A DNA stretch of 7,959 nt from Sulfurospirillum sp. (GTDB taxonomy: Bacteria > Campylobacterota > Campylobacteria > Campylobacterales > QNZT01), in assembly GCA_003978455.1 (NCBI GenBank), contig QNZT01000104.1, positions 1-7,959 of the forward strand, read 5' to 3'. A program made the position numbers and the translations under genes. Positions 1-6,131 of this stretch are shown here, piece after piece. How positions within the stretch are numbered: position 1 is the stretch's first letter; each line of letters begins with the position of its first letter. The notes under the pieces were generated by a model. That model made no database searches. It was not told the origin of the DNA and saw only the letters and a program-made list of their open reading frames with translations.

Positions 1-2742
1 TTTCCAAAGGGTGCGAGAGTCACGATGGGACCGGATGCCACAGGGGTGGGCTGGGCGTACGAGTATGCACTCAAGTCCGACAGGTTGTCGCTCGATGAGT
101 TGCGCTCTTTGCAGGATTACTACTACAAATACGCACTGCTGGGTGTGGACGGGGTGAGTGAGATCGCGTCGGTCGGCGGTTTTGTGCGGGACTATGAGAT
201 CACGCTCGATGAGGCGAAGATGCGCCAGTACGGGATCGGGGTAGAGGATGTGGTGGCGAAGGTGCGCCGCAACAACAACGATCAGGGCGGTCGTGTAGTG
301 CTGGAGAGCGGTTTTGAGAAGATCGTCCAGGCACATGGGTATCTGAAAAATATCGTCGAGATGGAAGATATCACCCTCAAAACGGTCGCGGGACATCCCG
401 TCAAAGTGCGTGATATCGCCACGGTCAATATGGTACCGGCATCCAGACGCGGGATGGTGGATCTCAACGGCGAGGGGGAAGTGGTCGGCGGGATTGTCGT
501 GGTGCGTTTCGGCGAAAATCCCTACAAAGTGATCCAGGCGGTCAAAGCGAAGCTCAAAAGCCTCAAAGTGCCGGGTGTGGAAGTGGTCGAGACTTATGAC
601 CGCAGCTCTCTGATCGACAAAGCGATCGATACCCTCAAACATACGCTGGTCGAAGAGAGTATCATCGTCATGCTGATTGTCGCACTCTTTCTGCTGCACA
701 TACGCAGTGCGCTGATTATTATCATCATTTTGCCGATCACCGTGGCTATGACATTTCTGCTCATGAAACTCTTTGGACTGGGGTCAAATATCATGTCTCT
801 GGGCGGTATCGCGATCGCGATCGGGGCGATGGTCGATGCGGCGATCGTGATGGTGGAAAATGCCCACAAACATATCCATAAAGTGATCTCCAAAAAGGGG
901 AGTATCACGCCGCAGGAGCGTCATGAGATCATCATCGCTTCGGCGAAACAGGTGGGCAAACCGATCTTTTTCGCGCTGATGCTGGTGGTCATCTCGTTTC
1001 TGCCTATCTTCGCGCTCAGCGGGCAGGAGGGGCGGCTCTTCTCGCCGCTTGCCTATACCAAAACCTTTGCGATGGTGACGGGTGCGGTGCTTTCGATCAC
1101 GCTGGTGCCGATATTGATGCTCTTTTTTATCAAAGGGCATATTATCCCCGAAGAGCGCAACTGGCTCAACAGGTTTTTTCAGATCCTCTATGTGCCGGTG
1201 CTGAAGCTTTCGCTGAAGCTGCGCTACGGGGTGCTGGTTGCCGCGGCTGTTGTGATGGTACTGATCTATCCGCTCTATCAGAAGCAGAAGTGGGAGTTTA
1301 TGCCGATGATGAATGAGCAGACTTTTATGTATATGCCGGTGACGCCGTATGGGATCGGGATCGATCTGAGCAAGGAGCTGACGCAGAAGACCGATGCGAT
1401 CATCAAGAGTTTTCCGGAAGTGGAGACGGTGTTCGGCAAGGCGGGGAGGGCGGATACCGCGACCGATCCCGCACCGCTGGCGATGATCGAGACGATTGTC
1501 ACCTTCAAGCCGCAAGATCAGTGGCGTCCGGGGGTGACTTATGCGGGTCTCATGAAGGAGATGGAGCGGACACTACAGGTGCCGGGGCTGATCAACTCCT
1601 GGACCTACCCGATCCGCGGTAGGATCGATATGCTGCTGACGGGTATCCGTACGCCGCTGGGGATCAAACTCTTCGGTTCCGATCATGAAGTGCTGGAGCG
1701 GGTCGCCGGAGAGATCGAAGAGAAGCTCAGGGATCTGAACAGTACCCTCTCTGTCTCGCACGATGCCACCAACAACGGCTACTATATCGACATCGATATC
1801 GATCAGGAGGCGCTGAGCCGCTACGGTGTGACCAAACAGACGATACTCGATATGGTCGGGTATGGCGTCGGCGGGGCGCAGGTGGGTACGAAGTTTGAAA
1901 AGCTGGAGCGCTATCCGATCTCCGTGCGTTACGACGCATCTTACCGTGATGATATCGAAAAGCTCAAAACCCTGCTGGTCAAAACCAAAAGCGGTTTTCA
2001 GCCTCTGGAGAGGTTTGCACACGTTCATTTTGCGCAGGGGGCTTCGGTGATCAAGTCGGAGAAGGGGCTTGGGGTGAACTTTATCTATATCACGCCCAAA
2101 GCGGGTATCTCCCCCAAAGCCTATAAAGATGAAGCGGAGCAGCTTTTGAAAAAGATAGCGCTGCCGACGGGTCTCTACTATGAGTGGGCGGGGCAGAGCC
2201 AGTATCTCGAATCGGCGATGGAGAGGCTGGTCTATATCATCCCGGCGGTGCTGGTGATTATATTTCTGCTGATCTATTTTGCGCTGAGAGATATCGCGTA
2301 TGCGCTGATCGTCTTTTTTACCCTGCCGTTTGCGATGATCGGCGGTCTGTGGCTGGTCGATTTTCTCAACTTCAACCTCTCCATCGCCGTGATTGTCGGT
2401 TTTCTGGCGCTGCTGGGGATTGCCGCGGAGACGGCGATCGTGATGGTGGTCTATCTGGATGAAGCGCTTCATGAACGTTTGGCGGCAGGACGAAAAGCGG
2501 ATCTCGCGCTGGTCAGGGAAGCGGTGATCGGCGGAGCGGCGATGCGCCTGCGCCCCAAACTGATGACTGTTTTCGCGATTCTGGGCGGTCTGGTGCCGAT
2601 TCTCTACATCAGCGGTGTCGGCAGTGAAGTGATGCAGCGCATCGCCGTGCCGATGATCGGCGGGATGATCAGCTCGACCCTGCTGACGCTGATTATCATC
2701 CCGGTACTTTTTTATATTTTGAAGATAAAGAGGGTACAATAG
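1..2742 (+). CDS. cusA: CusA-type Cu(I)/Ag(I) efflux RND pump, 5' end cut by window
   Basis: Inner-membrane proton-driven RND permease that exports monovalent copper/silver through a tripartite CusCBA-type complex. The frame is open from base 1; 913 residues are visible and alignment by motif to E. coli CusA (about 1047 aa) implies roughly 126 missing N-terminal residues, including TM1. Visible residues, numbered from base 1: the GAMVDAAIVMVEN motif with proton-relay Asp279 (CusA D405), Glu810 (E939) and Lys853 (K984); the periplasmic three-methionine site Met445 in YMP, Met495 in PLAM and Met544 in RIDM (CusA M573, M623, M672), with Glu497 (E625); relay methionines Met265, Met277, Met358 and Met878 (M391, M403, M486, M1009). 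CusA M640 is replaced by Val512. Hydrophobic blocks at about 215-290, 310-380, 400-425 and 740-910 fit the remaining membrane helices. CusA numbering is from memory, but the spacing between motifs matches. The membrane-fusion and outer-membrane partner genes would lie upstream, outside the window. One PglB-type sequon lies at D578-T582 in the periplasmic part. Family certain; metal choice well supported. Confidence 0.93.
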   Translation, partial: FPKGARVTMGPDATGVGWAYEYALKSDRLSLDELRSLQDYYYKYALLGVDGVSEIASVGGFVRDYEITLDEAKMRQYGIGVEDVVAKVRRNNNDQGGRVVLESGFEKIVQAHGYLKNIVEMEDITLKTVAGHPVKVRDIATVNMVPASRRGMVDLNGEGEVVGGIVVVRFGENPYKVIQAVKAKLKSLKVPGVEVVETYDRSSLIDKAIDTLKHTLVEESIIVMLIVALFLLHIRSALIIIIILPITVAMTFLLMKLFGLGSNIMSLGGIAIAIGAMVDAAIVMVENAHKHIHKVISKKGSITPQERHEIIIASAKQVGKPIFFALMLVVISFLPIFALSGQEGRLFSPLAYTKTFAMVTGAVLSITLVPILMLFFIKGHIIPEERNWLNRFFQILYVPVLKLSLKLRYGVLVAAAVVMVLIYPLYQKQKWEFMPMMNEQTFMYMPVTPYGIGIDLSKELTQKTDAIIKSFPEVETVFGKAGRADTATDPAPLAMIETIVTFKPQDQWRPGVTYAGLMKEMERTLQVPGLINSWTYPIRGRIDMLLTGIRTPLGIKLFGSDHEVLERVAGEIEEKLRDLNSTLSVSHDATNNGYYIDIDIDQEALSRYGVTKQTILDMVGYGVGGAQVGTKFEKLERYPISVRYDASYRDDIEKLKTLLVKTKSGFQPLERFAHVHFAQGASVIKSEKGLGVNFIYITPKAGISPKAYKDEAEQLLKKIALPTGLYYEWAGQSQYLESAMERLVYIIPAVLVIIFLLIYFALRDIAYALIVFFTLPFAMIGGLWLVDFLNFNLSIAVIVGFLALLGIAAETAIVMVVYLDEALHERLAAGRKADLALVREAVIGGAAMRLRPKLMTVFAILGGLVPILYISGVGSEVMQRIAVPMIGGMISSTLLTLIIIPVLFYILKIKRVQ
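2711..2740 (+). promoter_or_regulatory. possible promoter for the LVIVD lipoprotein gene
   Basis: The last codons of the pump gene contain TACAAT (2735-2740), preceded by GGG, 23 bases before the lipoprotein start codon. A weak TTTATA lies at 2711-2716 with an 18-nt spacer. The same GGTACAAT octamer recurs at 5969-5976 in front of the intergenic stem-loop. The -35 match is poor, as is common in Campylobacterota, and the site is inside coding sequence, so this is tentative. Read-through from the pump gene over the 21-nt gap is equally possible. Confidence 0.3.
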
Positions 2743-2763
2743 ACCAAAACTATGAGGTGAGAG

Positions 2764-3798
2764 ATGCAGGGTAGAGCGTGGATGATTGTATTGGTACTGT
2801 TGCTGGGTATCTCTGGCTGCAAAGGGCTGGTGGCTGTCGATGAGAACAATGAGACGCAGACGCAAATCGACTTGCGTCAGACAAGACAGGATCTGATCCT
2901 GAGTCCCGATGAACGTACACTCTATGTCAATGTCGGCAATCTGGGACTGGATGTTTTCGATGTTACCACTCCTTCCGCTCCGAAGTTGCTCAAAAACTAT
3001 AGGGCGGAGGATCACACCTACGCGCTTGCGATATCGGGAAATACGCTCTTTCTGGCAAACGGTACGGAGGGTGTGGAACTGCTGGATATCTCTCATCCGG
3101 AAGTGTTGCAGCGTATCGCCTATATCCGCACCGGTGATGACAATGCCACATCGGTGGCGCTCTCTGCCGACACGCAGACGGTGGCGATCGGTACCGGTGC
3201 GGGAGTGCAGCTTTTTGATATCTCCCGGCAGAGATTTCCCGCTTATCTGGGGAGGTATGAGAGCAACGGTACGGTGATGGATCTGCAGTTCAATAGGGGC
3301 GGTGAACTCTATCTGGCAAACAGTGCGTATGGATTTGAGTCGGTCGATATCTCTACACCTTCTCGTCCCCGGTTGCTGGGCGGTGTGGCACTGGAGGGGA
3401 GTGCTATCGCCCTGGGAAGTGATGCTCTGCAAAAAGATCTCTATATCGCGACGCTGACCAGTGCGCTTAAAAAAATCGACCTTACAGATCCGAGAAACCC
3501 GGAGTACGCTATCTATTACGATGCGCACGATGCCGGGGTGATCTGGGATTTTGGATTTGGTGTCGATGATCGAAGGCTCTATCTTGCCAGAGACAGAGAG
3601 GGGCTGGAGATAGTCTCGGTGGAGACGACGGGCGGGGTGCGACGTCTCTCCTCCTTCGACACCAACGGCACGGCGCGGGGTGTCACGCTCAACCGTGCGG
3701 AAACGGTCGCTTATGTCGCGGACGGAAACGAAGGTCTGAAGGTGATCGATATCTCTGACAAACTGCATCCAAAGCGCATCGGATATTTAAAGTTTTAA
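2764..3798 (+). CDS. LVIVD-repeat beta-propeller lipoprotein
   Basis: Predicted 344-aa lipoprotein anchored on the periplasmic or outer surface. The first 18 residues form a type II signal (hydrophobic core IVLVLLLGI, lipobox ISGC) with lipidated Cys19. The rest holds seven LVIVD-type repeats (core hydrophobic-D-[IVL]-[ST]-x-P, then a hydrophobic strand) near residues 61-79, 104-122, 147-165, 190-207, 234-252, 280-298 and 324-342. The 43-46 residue period predicts a seven-bladed propeller. Repeat 6 is degenerate (IVSVETTG). The start is ATG 2764 with GAGG (2754-2757) six bases upstream; the ATG at 2752 closes after two codons. There are four PglB-type sequons, at N29, N127, N168 and N301. The pump gene ends 21 nt upstream and the pilin genes follow after 53 nt, so it could belong with either. 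The repeat family is usually a binding or surface protein without catalytic activity; no specific ligand can be read from the sequence. Confidence 0.88.
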   Translation: MQGRAWMIVLVLLLGISGCKGLVAVDENNETQTQIDLRQTRQDLILSPDERTLYVNVGNLGLDVFDVTTPSAPKLLKNYRAEDHTYALAISGNTLFLANGTEGVELLDISHPEVLQRIAYIRTGDDNATSVALSADTQTVAIGTGAGVQLFDISRQRFPAYLGRYESNGTVMDLQFNRGGELYLANSAYGFESVDISTPSRPRLLGGVALEGSAIALGSDALQKDLYIATLTSALKKIDLTDPRNPEYAIYYDAHDAGVIWDFGFGVDDRRLYLARDREGLEIVSVETTGGVRRLSSFDTNGTARGVTLNRAETVAYVADGNEGLKVIDISDKLHPKRIGYLKF

Positions 3799-3851
3799 AT
3801 TATTTGCCGATATAGAGTAATAATAAATTCTCTTACAAAGGATCGGCGTAT

Positions 3852-4556
3852 ATGCGAAGGGGTGTCTCTCTTATCGAACTTGTTCTGGCGATTGTCGTTA
3901 TCGCGATCTCTGTGATGTCGGTACCGATGATGCTCCAGCAGGGTGCAAAAAGCGATACCTTCTCGATGATGCAGGAGGCGATTCTCGCAGCGCGTACCAA
4001 GATGGGAAATGTACTCAGCTACCAGTGGGATGACAATGACCGGGACGGGAACAATACCGATGGCAGACTGCGTGTACTGGATGTCTCTGCGGGTGATCCT
4101 GCGCTTGACCGCAACAACACCTACTACGATGAACGCCGTATCGGACATATTTTCGGGGATTTGCGCCGTAAGATGATGGCAACTCCAACTTTCCCCTCCA
4201 CTGTAGTCGATGTAAATATCACTGATCTCAATGATTTTCACGGCAAATCGGTACAGCTCTCCACCGAGGGAGTCAGTACGGCTACAGATACATTTGACTA
4301 TCTCGATCACGACTTGAATCTGACAACCCATGTCTACTACATCTCAGATGCGCCGGCAGCGGGAAGTGACTACAATGACACTGTGGTCAATTTTGTCTTT
4401 GATGCTTCCAACAGATGGAGTATTACCGATGTAAACAGTACCAATATCAAGATGATCGAACTCGATGTCAGCAGCAACAACTACCAGAGCTTTATTTTTC
4501 GAACTTTTTCATCTAATCTTGGTGAAGTCGATCTACTGGAAAAGGAGATCAACTGA
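3852..4556 (+). CDS. type IV pilin / type II pseudopilin-like protein with Glu+5 (first of three)
   Basis: A 234-aa exported protein with a class III (prepilin) leader: MRRG, cleavage after Gly4, then VSLIE with Glu at +5, followed by a hydrophobic helix to about residue 28. This is the signal for a PilD/GspO-type prepilin peptidase. The rest is Asp/Asn/Thr-rich and not assignable to one named subunit; PilV- or GspI/J-like minor subunits are the nearest idea. Residues 61-66 (DNDRDG) form a DxDxDG calcium-type loop. Six PglB-type sequons lie at N67, N88, N122, N156, N175 and N195. There are no cysteines. The start is ATG 3852 with AAAGGA at 3837-3842, nine bases upstream. The 53-nt gap before it is AT-rich; TAATAA at 3818-3823 could be a -10, but I see no convincing -35. 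The stop overlaps the next start by one base. Pilin-like nature is firm; subunit identity and machine (T2SS, T4P or competence pilus) are open. Confidence 0.85.
   Translation: MRRGVSLIELVLAIVVIAISVMSVPMMLQQGAKSDTFSMMQEAILAARTKMGNVLSYQWDDNDRDGNNTDGRLRVLDVSAGDPALDRNNTYYDERRIGHIFGDLRRKMMATPTFPSTVVDVNITDLNDFHGKSVQLSTEGVSTATDTFDYLDHDLNLTTHVYYISDAPAAGSDYNDTVVNFVFDASNRWSITDVNSTNIKMIELDVSSNNYQSFIFRTFSSNLGEVDLLEKEIN
4543..4547 (+). promoter_or_regulatory. ribosome binding site that decides the second pilin gene's start
   Basis: AGGAG lies eight bases before ATG 4556, the ideal spacing. The alternative in-frame ATG at 4571, which would give a shorter five-residue leader MKRSG, has no Shine-Dalgarno in front of it. 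This favours the longer ten-residue leader and a one-base overlap with the upstream stop, so the two genes are probably translationally coupled. Confidence 0.7.
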
Positions 4557-5500
4557 TGGGCAGACGTATCATGAAGCGAAGCGGATTTACCCTGTTTGAG
4601 ATCGTGATGGTCATCGTCATCATGGGTATCGTCGCGATGATCGGTACCAATATCATCGCGCATATGTACGAGGGATATATCCGCTCCAAACATATCAACA
4701 AACTGGAGCAGCAGACGGAACTGGCACTGGAGATGATCACTTCACGGCTGCAATACCGGGTCAAAGCTTCGACCATCGTCCGCAAGAAGGGGACGAACAC
4801 TATCGACTGGCTCAACTCGACTGACCTGGATGAAACATATGATGTGCTTGAGTGGATCGGGTATGACTACGAATCGTTTCGCGGAGAGAGCAACGGTACG
4901 GTGATGATCCCCGGATGGAGCGGCTTTATCGATCTGGAAAACCCTGCTACCGATGCGACACAGGTCTATACCAGCGGATCGAATCTCGATTTTGCAGTGC
5001 AGACGATCAGCGACCTCTCTTATGGTGCGATCGATCTGAATGATACCGATGTAACCAATCAGAACAATCCTGTATTGATTTTCAAAAAACTGAGTAGCTA
5101 TACTTTCAAGAGTTTTGGATGGGACTGGACGAGTACAGATCACAATGCGACACTACCGGTGCACAGAGATCCCGCAAACAACCATGTTTTGGTTTTTGAC
5201 GAAAATATTACGGCGATGGGGGTGACACACCTCAAAGAGCAGTATCGTCTGGCATGGACGGCGTATGCGCTGGTGCCGGAAGGAAATAAAGCAAATGATT
5301 TTAATCTGACGCTCTACTACAACTACCAACCCTGGTACAATGAAAAATATACAGACGGCAGAAAGGCGCTGATCGCACAGCATGTCAGTAGTTTCAACTT
5401 TTTGCAGTCGGGAAATACGGTGCGTGTCAAGCTCTGTATCCAGGATGGGAACCAGAGTAGCACAGGGTTTGGATTTTGCAAAGAGAAGGCGGTGTTTTGA
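4556..5500 (+). CDS. type IV pilin / type II pseudopilin-like protein with Glu+5, PulJ-like size (second of three)
   Basis: A 314-aa prepilin-like protein: leader MGRRIMKRSG, cleavage after Gly10, mature start FTLFE with Glu at +5, then a hydrophobic helix to about residue 34 and an amphipathic continuation (about 46-72, with TELALEMITSRLQYRV). The large C-terminal domain fits a bulky minor subunit of the GspJ/PulJ or PilW sort, but I cannot assign it firmly. The only two cysteines, Cys294 and Cys308, close the C-terminus and could form the disulfide-bounded loop typical of type IV pilins. Six PglB-type sequons lie at N113, N162, N197, N217, N250 and N299; another NST at N87 lacks the acidic -2 residue. 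The start overlaps the previous stop by one base (TGATG) and its own stop overlaps the next start the same way, indicating one operon with coupled translation. Confidence 0.85.
   Translation: MGRRIMKRSGFTLFEIVMVIVIMGIVAMIGTNIIAHMYEGYIRSKHINKLEQQTELALEMITSRLQYRVKASTIVRKKGTNTIDWLNSTDLDETYDVLEWIGYDYESFRGESNGTVMIPGWSGFIDLENPATDATQVYTSGSNLDFAVQTISDLSYGAIDLNDTDVTNQNNPVLIFKKLSSYTFKSFGWDWTSTDHNATLPVHRDPANNHVLVFDENITAMGVTHLKEQYRLAWTAYALVPEGNKANDFNLTLYYNYQPWYNEKYTDGRKALIAQHVSSFNFLQSGNTVRVKLCIQDGNQSSTGFGFCKEKAVF
5484..5489 (+). promoter_or_regulatory. ribosome binding site for the third pilin gene
   Basis: AGAAGG lies ten bases before ATG 5500, inside the end of the previous gene. It supports ATG 5500 rather than the in-frame TTG at 5476, which would add eight residues (MQREGGVL) in front of an otherwise normal MRKG prepilin leader. 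Confidence 0.55.
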
Positions 5501-5943
5501 TGCGTAAAGGATTTAGTTTGATGACAGCGATTGTCATCATGATGACAGTGTCTCTGCTGATGACGATGATGATATCGCTCTCTTCCGTGACAGGGAAGTC
5601 GACGGTAGATCTCTACCTCAAAGAGCAAGCATATCTGCTGGCGAGAAGTGCGACAGAGTATGCCCTGCTGGCGACATCTGGGCATGACAACCATCAGAGT
5701 TGTATCGAAAAGGTCAATATCCTCTATCCCGGAAGTGCGCATCCTACCCATGAGATGAATGTGACACTGATGTATATGGGCAGTGGTCTGACCAACTGCA
5801 ACAGGGTACTGGACAACAACCTCTCCACAGACGACTCCAATATGACAGCGATCGTCGATGTGGTCGTCAGCGTACTCGACAATAACAACACAGGGATCAC
5901 CGAACCGATCCGGATCCACCGCAGGACGCTTCAGAAACTCTGA
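5500..5943 (+). CDS. small pilin-like protein lacking Glu+5 (third of three)
   Basis: A 147-aa protein with a prepilin leader MRKG, cleavage expected after Gly4, then FSLMT and a methionine-rich hydrophobic helix to about residue 30. Position +5 is Thr, not the near-invariant Glu. In type II secretion GspK is the known pseudopilin without Glu+5 and sits at the tip; PilX-like proteins are another possibility. At 147 aa this protein is much shorter than GspK (usually around 300), so it is at best a functional analogue. Cys68 and Cys100 could form a disulfide. Four PglB-type sequons lie at N87, N107, N114 and N129. The start overlaps the preceding stop by one base, and no further gene follows in the operon: the 188-nt gap begins after its stop. 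Exported pilin-like nature is likely; the exact role is not determined. Confidence 0.78.
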   Translation: MRKGFSLMTAIVIMMTVSLLMTMMISLSSVTGKSTVDLYLKEQAYLLARSATEYALLATSGHDNHQSCIEKVNILYPGSAHPTHEMNVTLMYMGSGLTNCNRVLDNNLSTDDSNMTAIVDVVVSVLDNNNTGITEPIRIHRRTLQKL

Positions 5944-5967
5944 TTACACACTCTTTACACAGATATA

Positions 5968-5976
5968 TGGTACAAT
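5968..5976 (+). promoter_or_regulatory. extended -10 promoter-like site ahead of the intergenic stem-loop
   Basis: TGGTACAAT is an extended -10 (TGn followed by a five-of-six match to TATAAT), 25 bases after the last pilin stop. TTTACA at 5954-5959 is too close to be its -35, but extended -10 sites need little -35. Initiation would fall near 5983, just before the stem-loop. It could start a short RNA or add a second, longer transcript into obgE. Confidence 0.4.
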
Positions 5977-5985
5977 TACATTTTA

Positions 5986-6023
5986 TGTCCCTGCCGAGAC
6001 ACATACTCCTCCCGGCGGGGGCG
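5986..6023 (+). other. strong RNA stem-loop with a CCTCC loop; candidate small RNA or leader element
   Basis: Bases 5986-5996 (TGTCCCTGCCG) pair with 6013-6023 (CGGCGGGGGCG) over 11 continuous base pairs, seven of them G-C and four G-U, the U-G pair at the base being marginal. The 16-base loop at 5997-6012 ends in CTCCTCC, complementary to a Shine-Dalgarno sequence. The element is far more GC-rich than the AT-rich gap around it. No U-run follows directly; seven Ts at 6052-6058 lie 28 bases on. With the -10 at 5971-5976, a transcript of about 75 nt ending at the T-run is possible. No known RNA family consensus (SRP, 6S, tmRNA, common riboswitches) is recognisable. The pairing is directly visible; its function is inference. 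Confidence 0.5.
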
Positions 6024-6039
6024 CCTGATGGGGCTCTAC

Positions 6040-6068
6040 TTACAATTCTCATTTTTTTCTGCTATAAT
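6040..6068 (+). promoter_or_regulatory. promoter of the obgE-proB operon
   Basis: A TTACAA -35-like box (6040-6045), a 17-nt spacer and an extended -10, TGCTATAAT (6060-6068), with a perfect TATAAT hexamer. The T-run at 6052-6058 inside the spacer resembles the T-rich stretch seen upstream of the -10 in Campylobacterota promoters. Initiation near 6075 would give a leader of about 57 nt before the obgE start at 6132. Confidence 0.75.
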
Positions 6069-6083
6069 CGCGAAAAATAAGCG

Positions 6084-6117
6084 TGTAACTGCAAATAAAA
6101 TTTACATAGTTTACATA
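6084..6117 (+). repeat. short repeats in the obgE leader (TTTACATA twice, with an inverted TGTAA)
   Basis: TTTACATA occurs at 6101-6108 and again at 6110-6117, a 9-nt period. TGTAA at 6084-6088 is the inverted complement of the TTACA inside each copy (6102-6106 and 6111-6115). All lie downstream of the predicted start site and just before the ribosome binding site (AAAAGG, 6121-6126). They could be an operator or a weak leader fold, but short AT-rich words recur easily, so the meaning is uncertain. Confidence 0.3.
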
Positions 6118-6131
6118 ATGAAAAGGTTTTT

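Noticed and set aside
808..823. A tandem ATCGCG run containing the GCGATCGC palindrome.
   Set aside because: It encodes the conserved IAIAIG stretch of the pump helix, so the repetition is explained by alternating Ile/Ala codons.
784..1515. A 243-codon - strand frame inside the pump gene.
   Set aside because: The product is extremely rich in Arg, His and Asp, typical of a reverse-strand shadow, and has no family features.
1573..3768. A very long open frame (731 codons) on the - strand across the pump and lipoprotein genes.
   Set aside because: It runs antiparallel to two clearly real genes, spans their junction and gives an Arg/His/Gln/Asp-rich product with no recognisable domain. It reflects the codon bias of the + strand genes.
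3815..3834. AGAG/CTCT inverted repeat around TAATAATAAAT in the gap before the first pilin gene.
   Set aside because: Only four pairs with a mismatch next to them in AT-rich DNA; too weak to call an operator or terminator.
4571..4573. Downstream ATG for the second pilin gene, giving leader MKRSG.
   Set aside because: It has no ribosome binding site, whereas ATG 4556 has AGGAG at ideal spacing. It remains possible because both leaders are functional in form.
5476..5499. A TTG start eight codons upstream for the third pilin gene.
   Set aside because: ATG 5500 gives a normal four-residue MRKG leader, has AGAAGG ten bases upstream and repeats the one-base stop/start overlap seen between the previous two genes.
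5986..6023. The stem-loop as a rho-independent terminator of the pilin operon.
   Set aside because: No T-run follows the stem directly; the T-run is 28 bases away and also lies in the obgE promoter spacer. The 16-base loop is long for a terminator.
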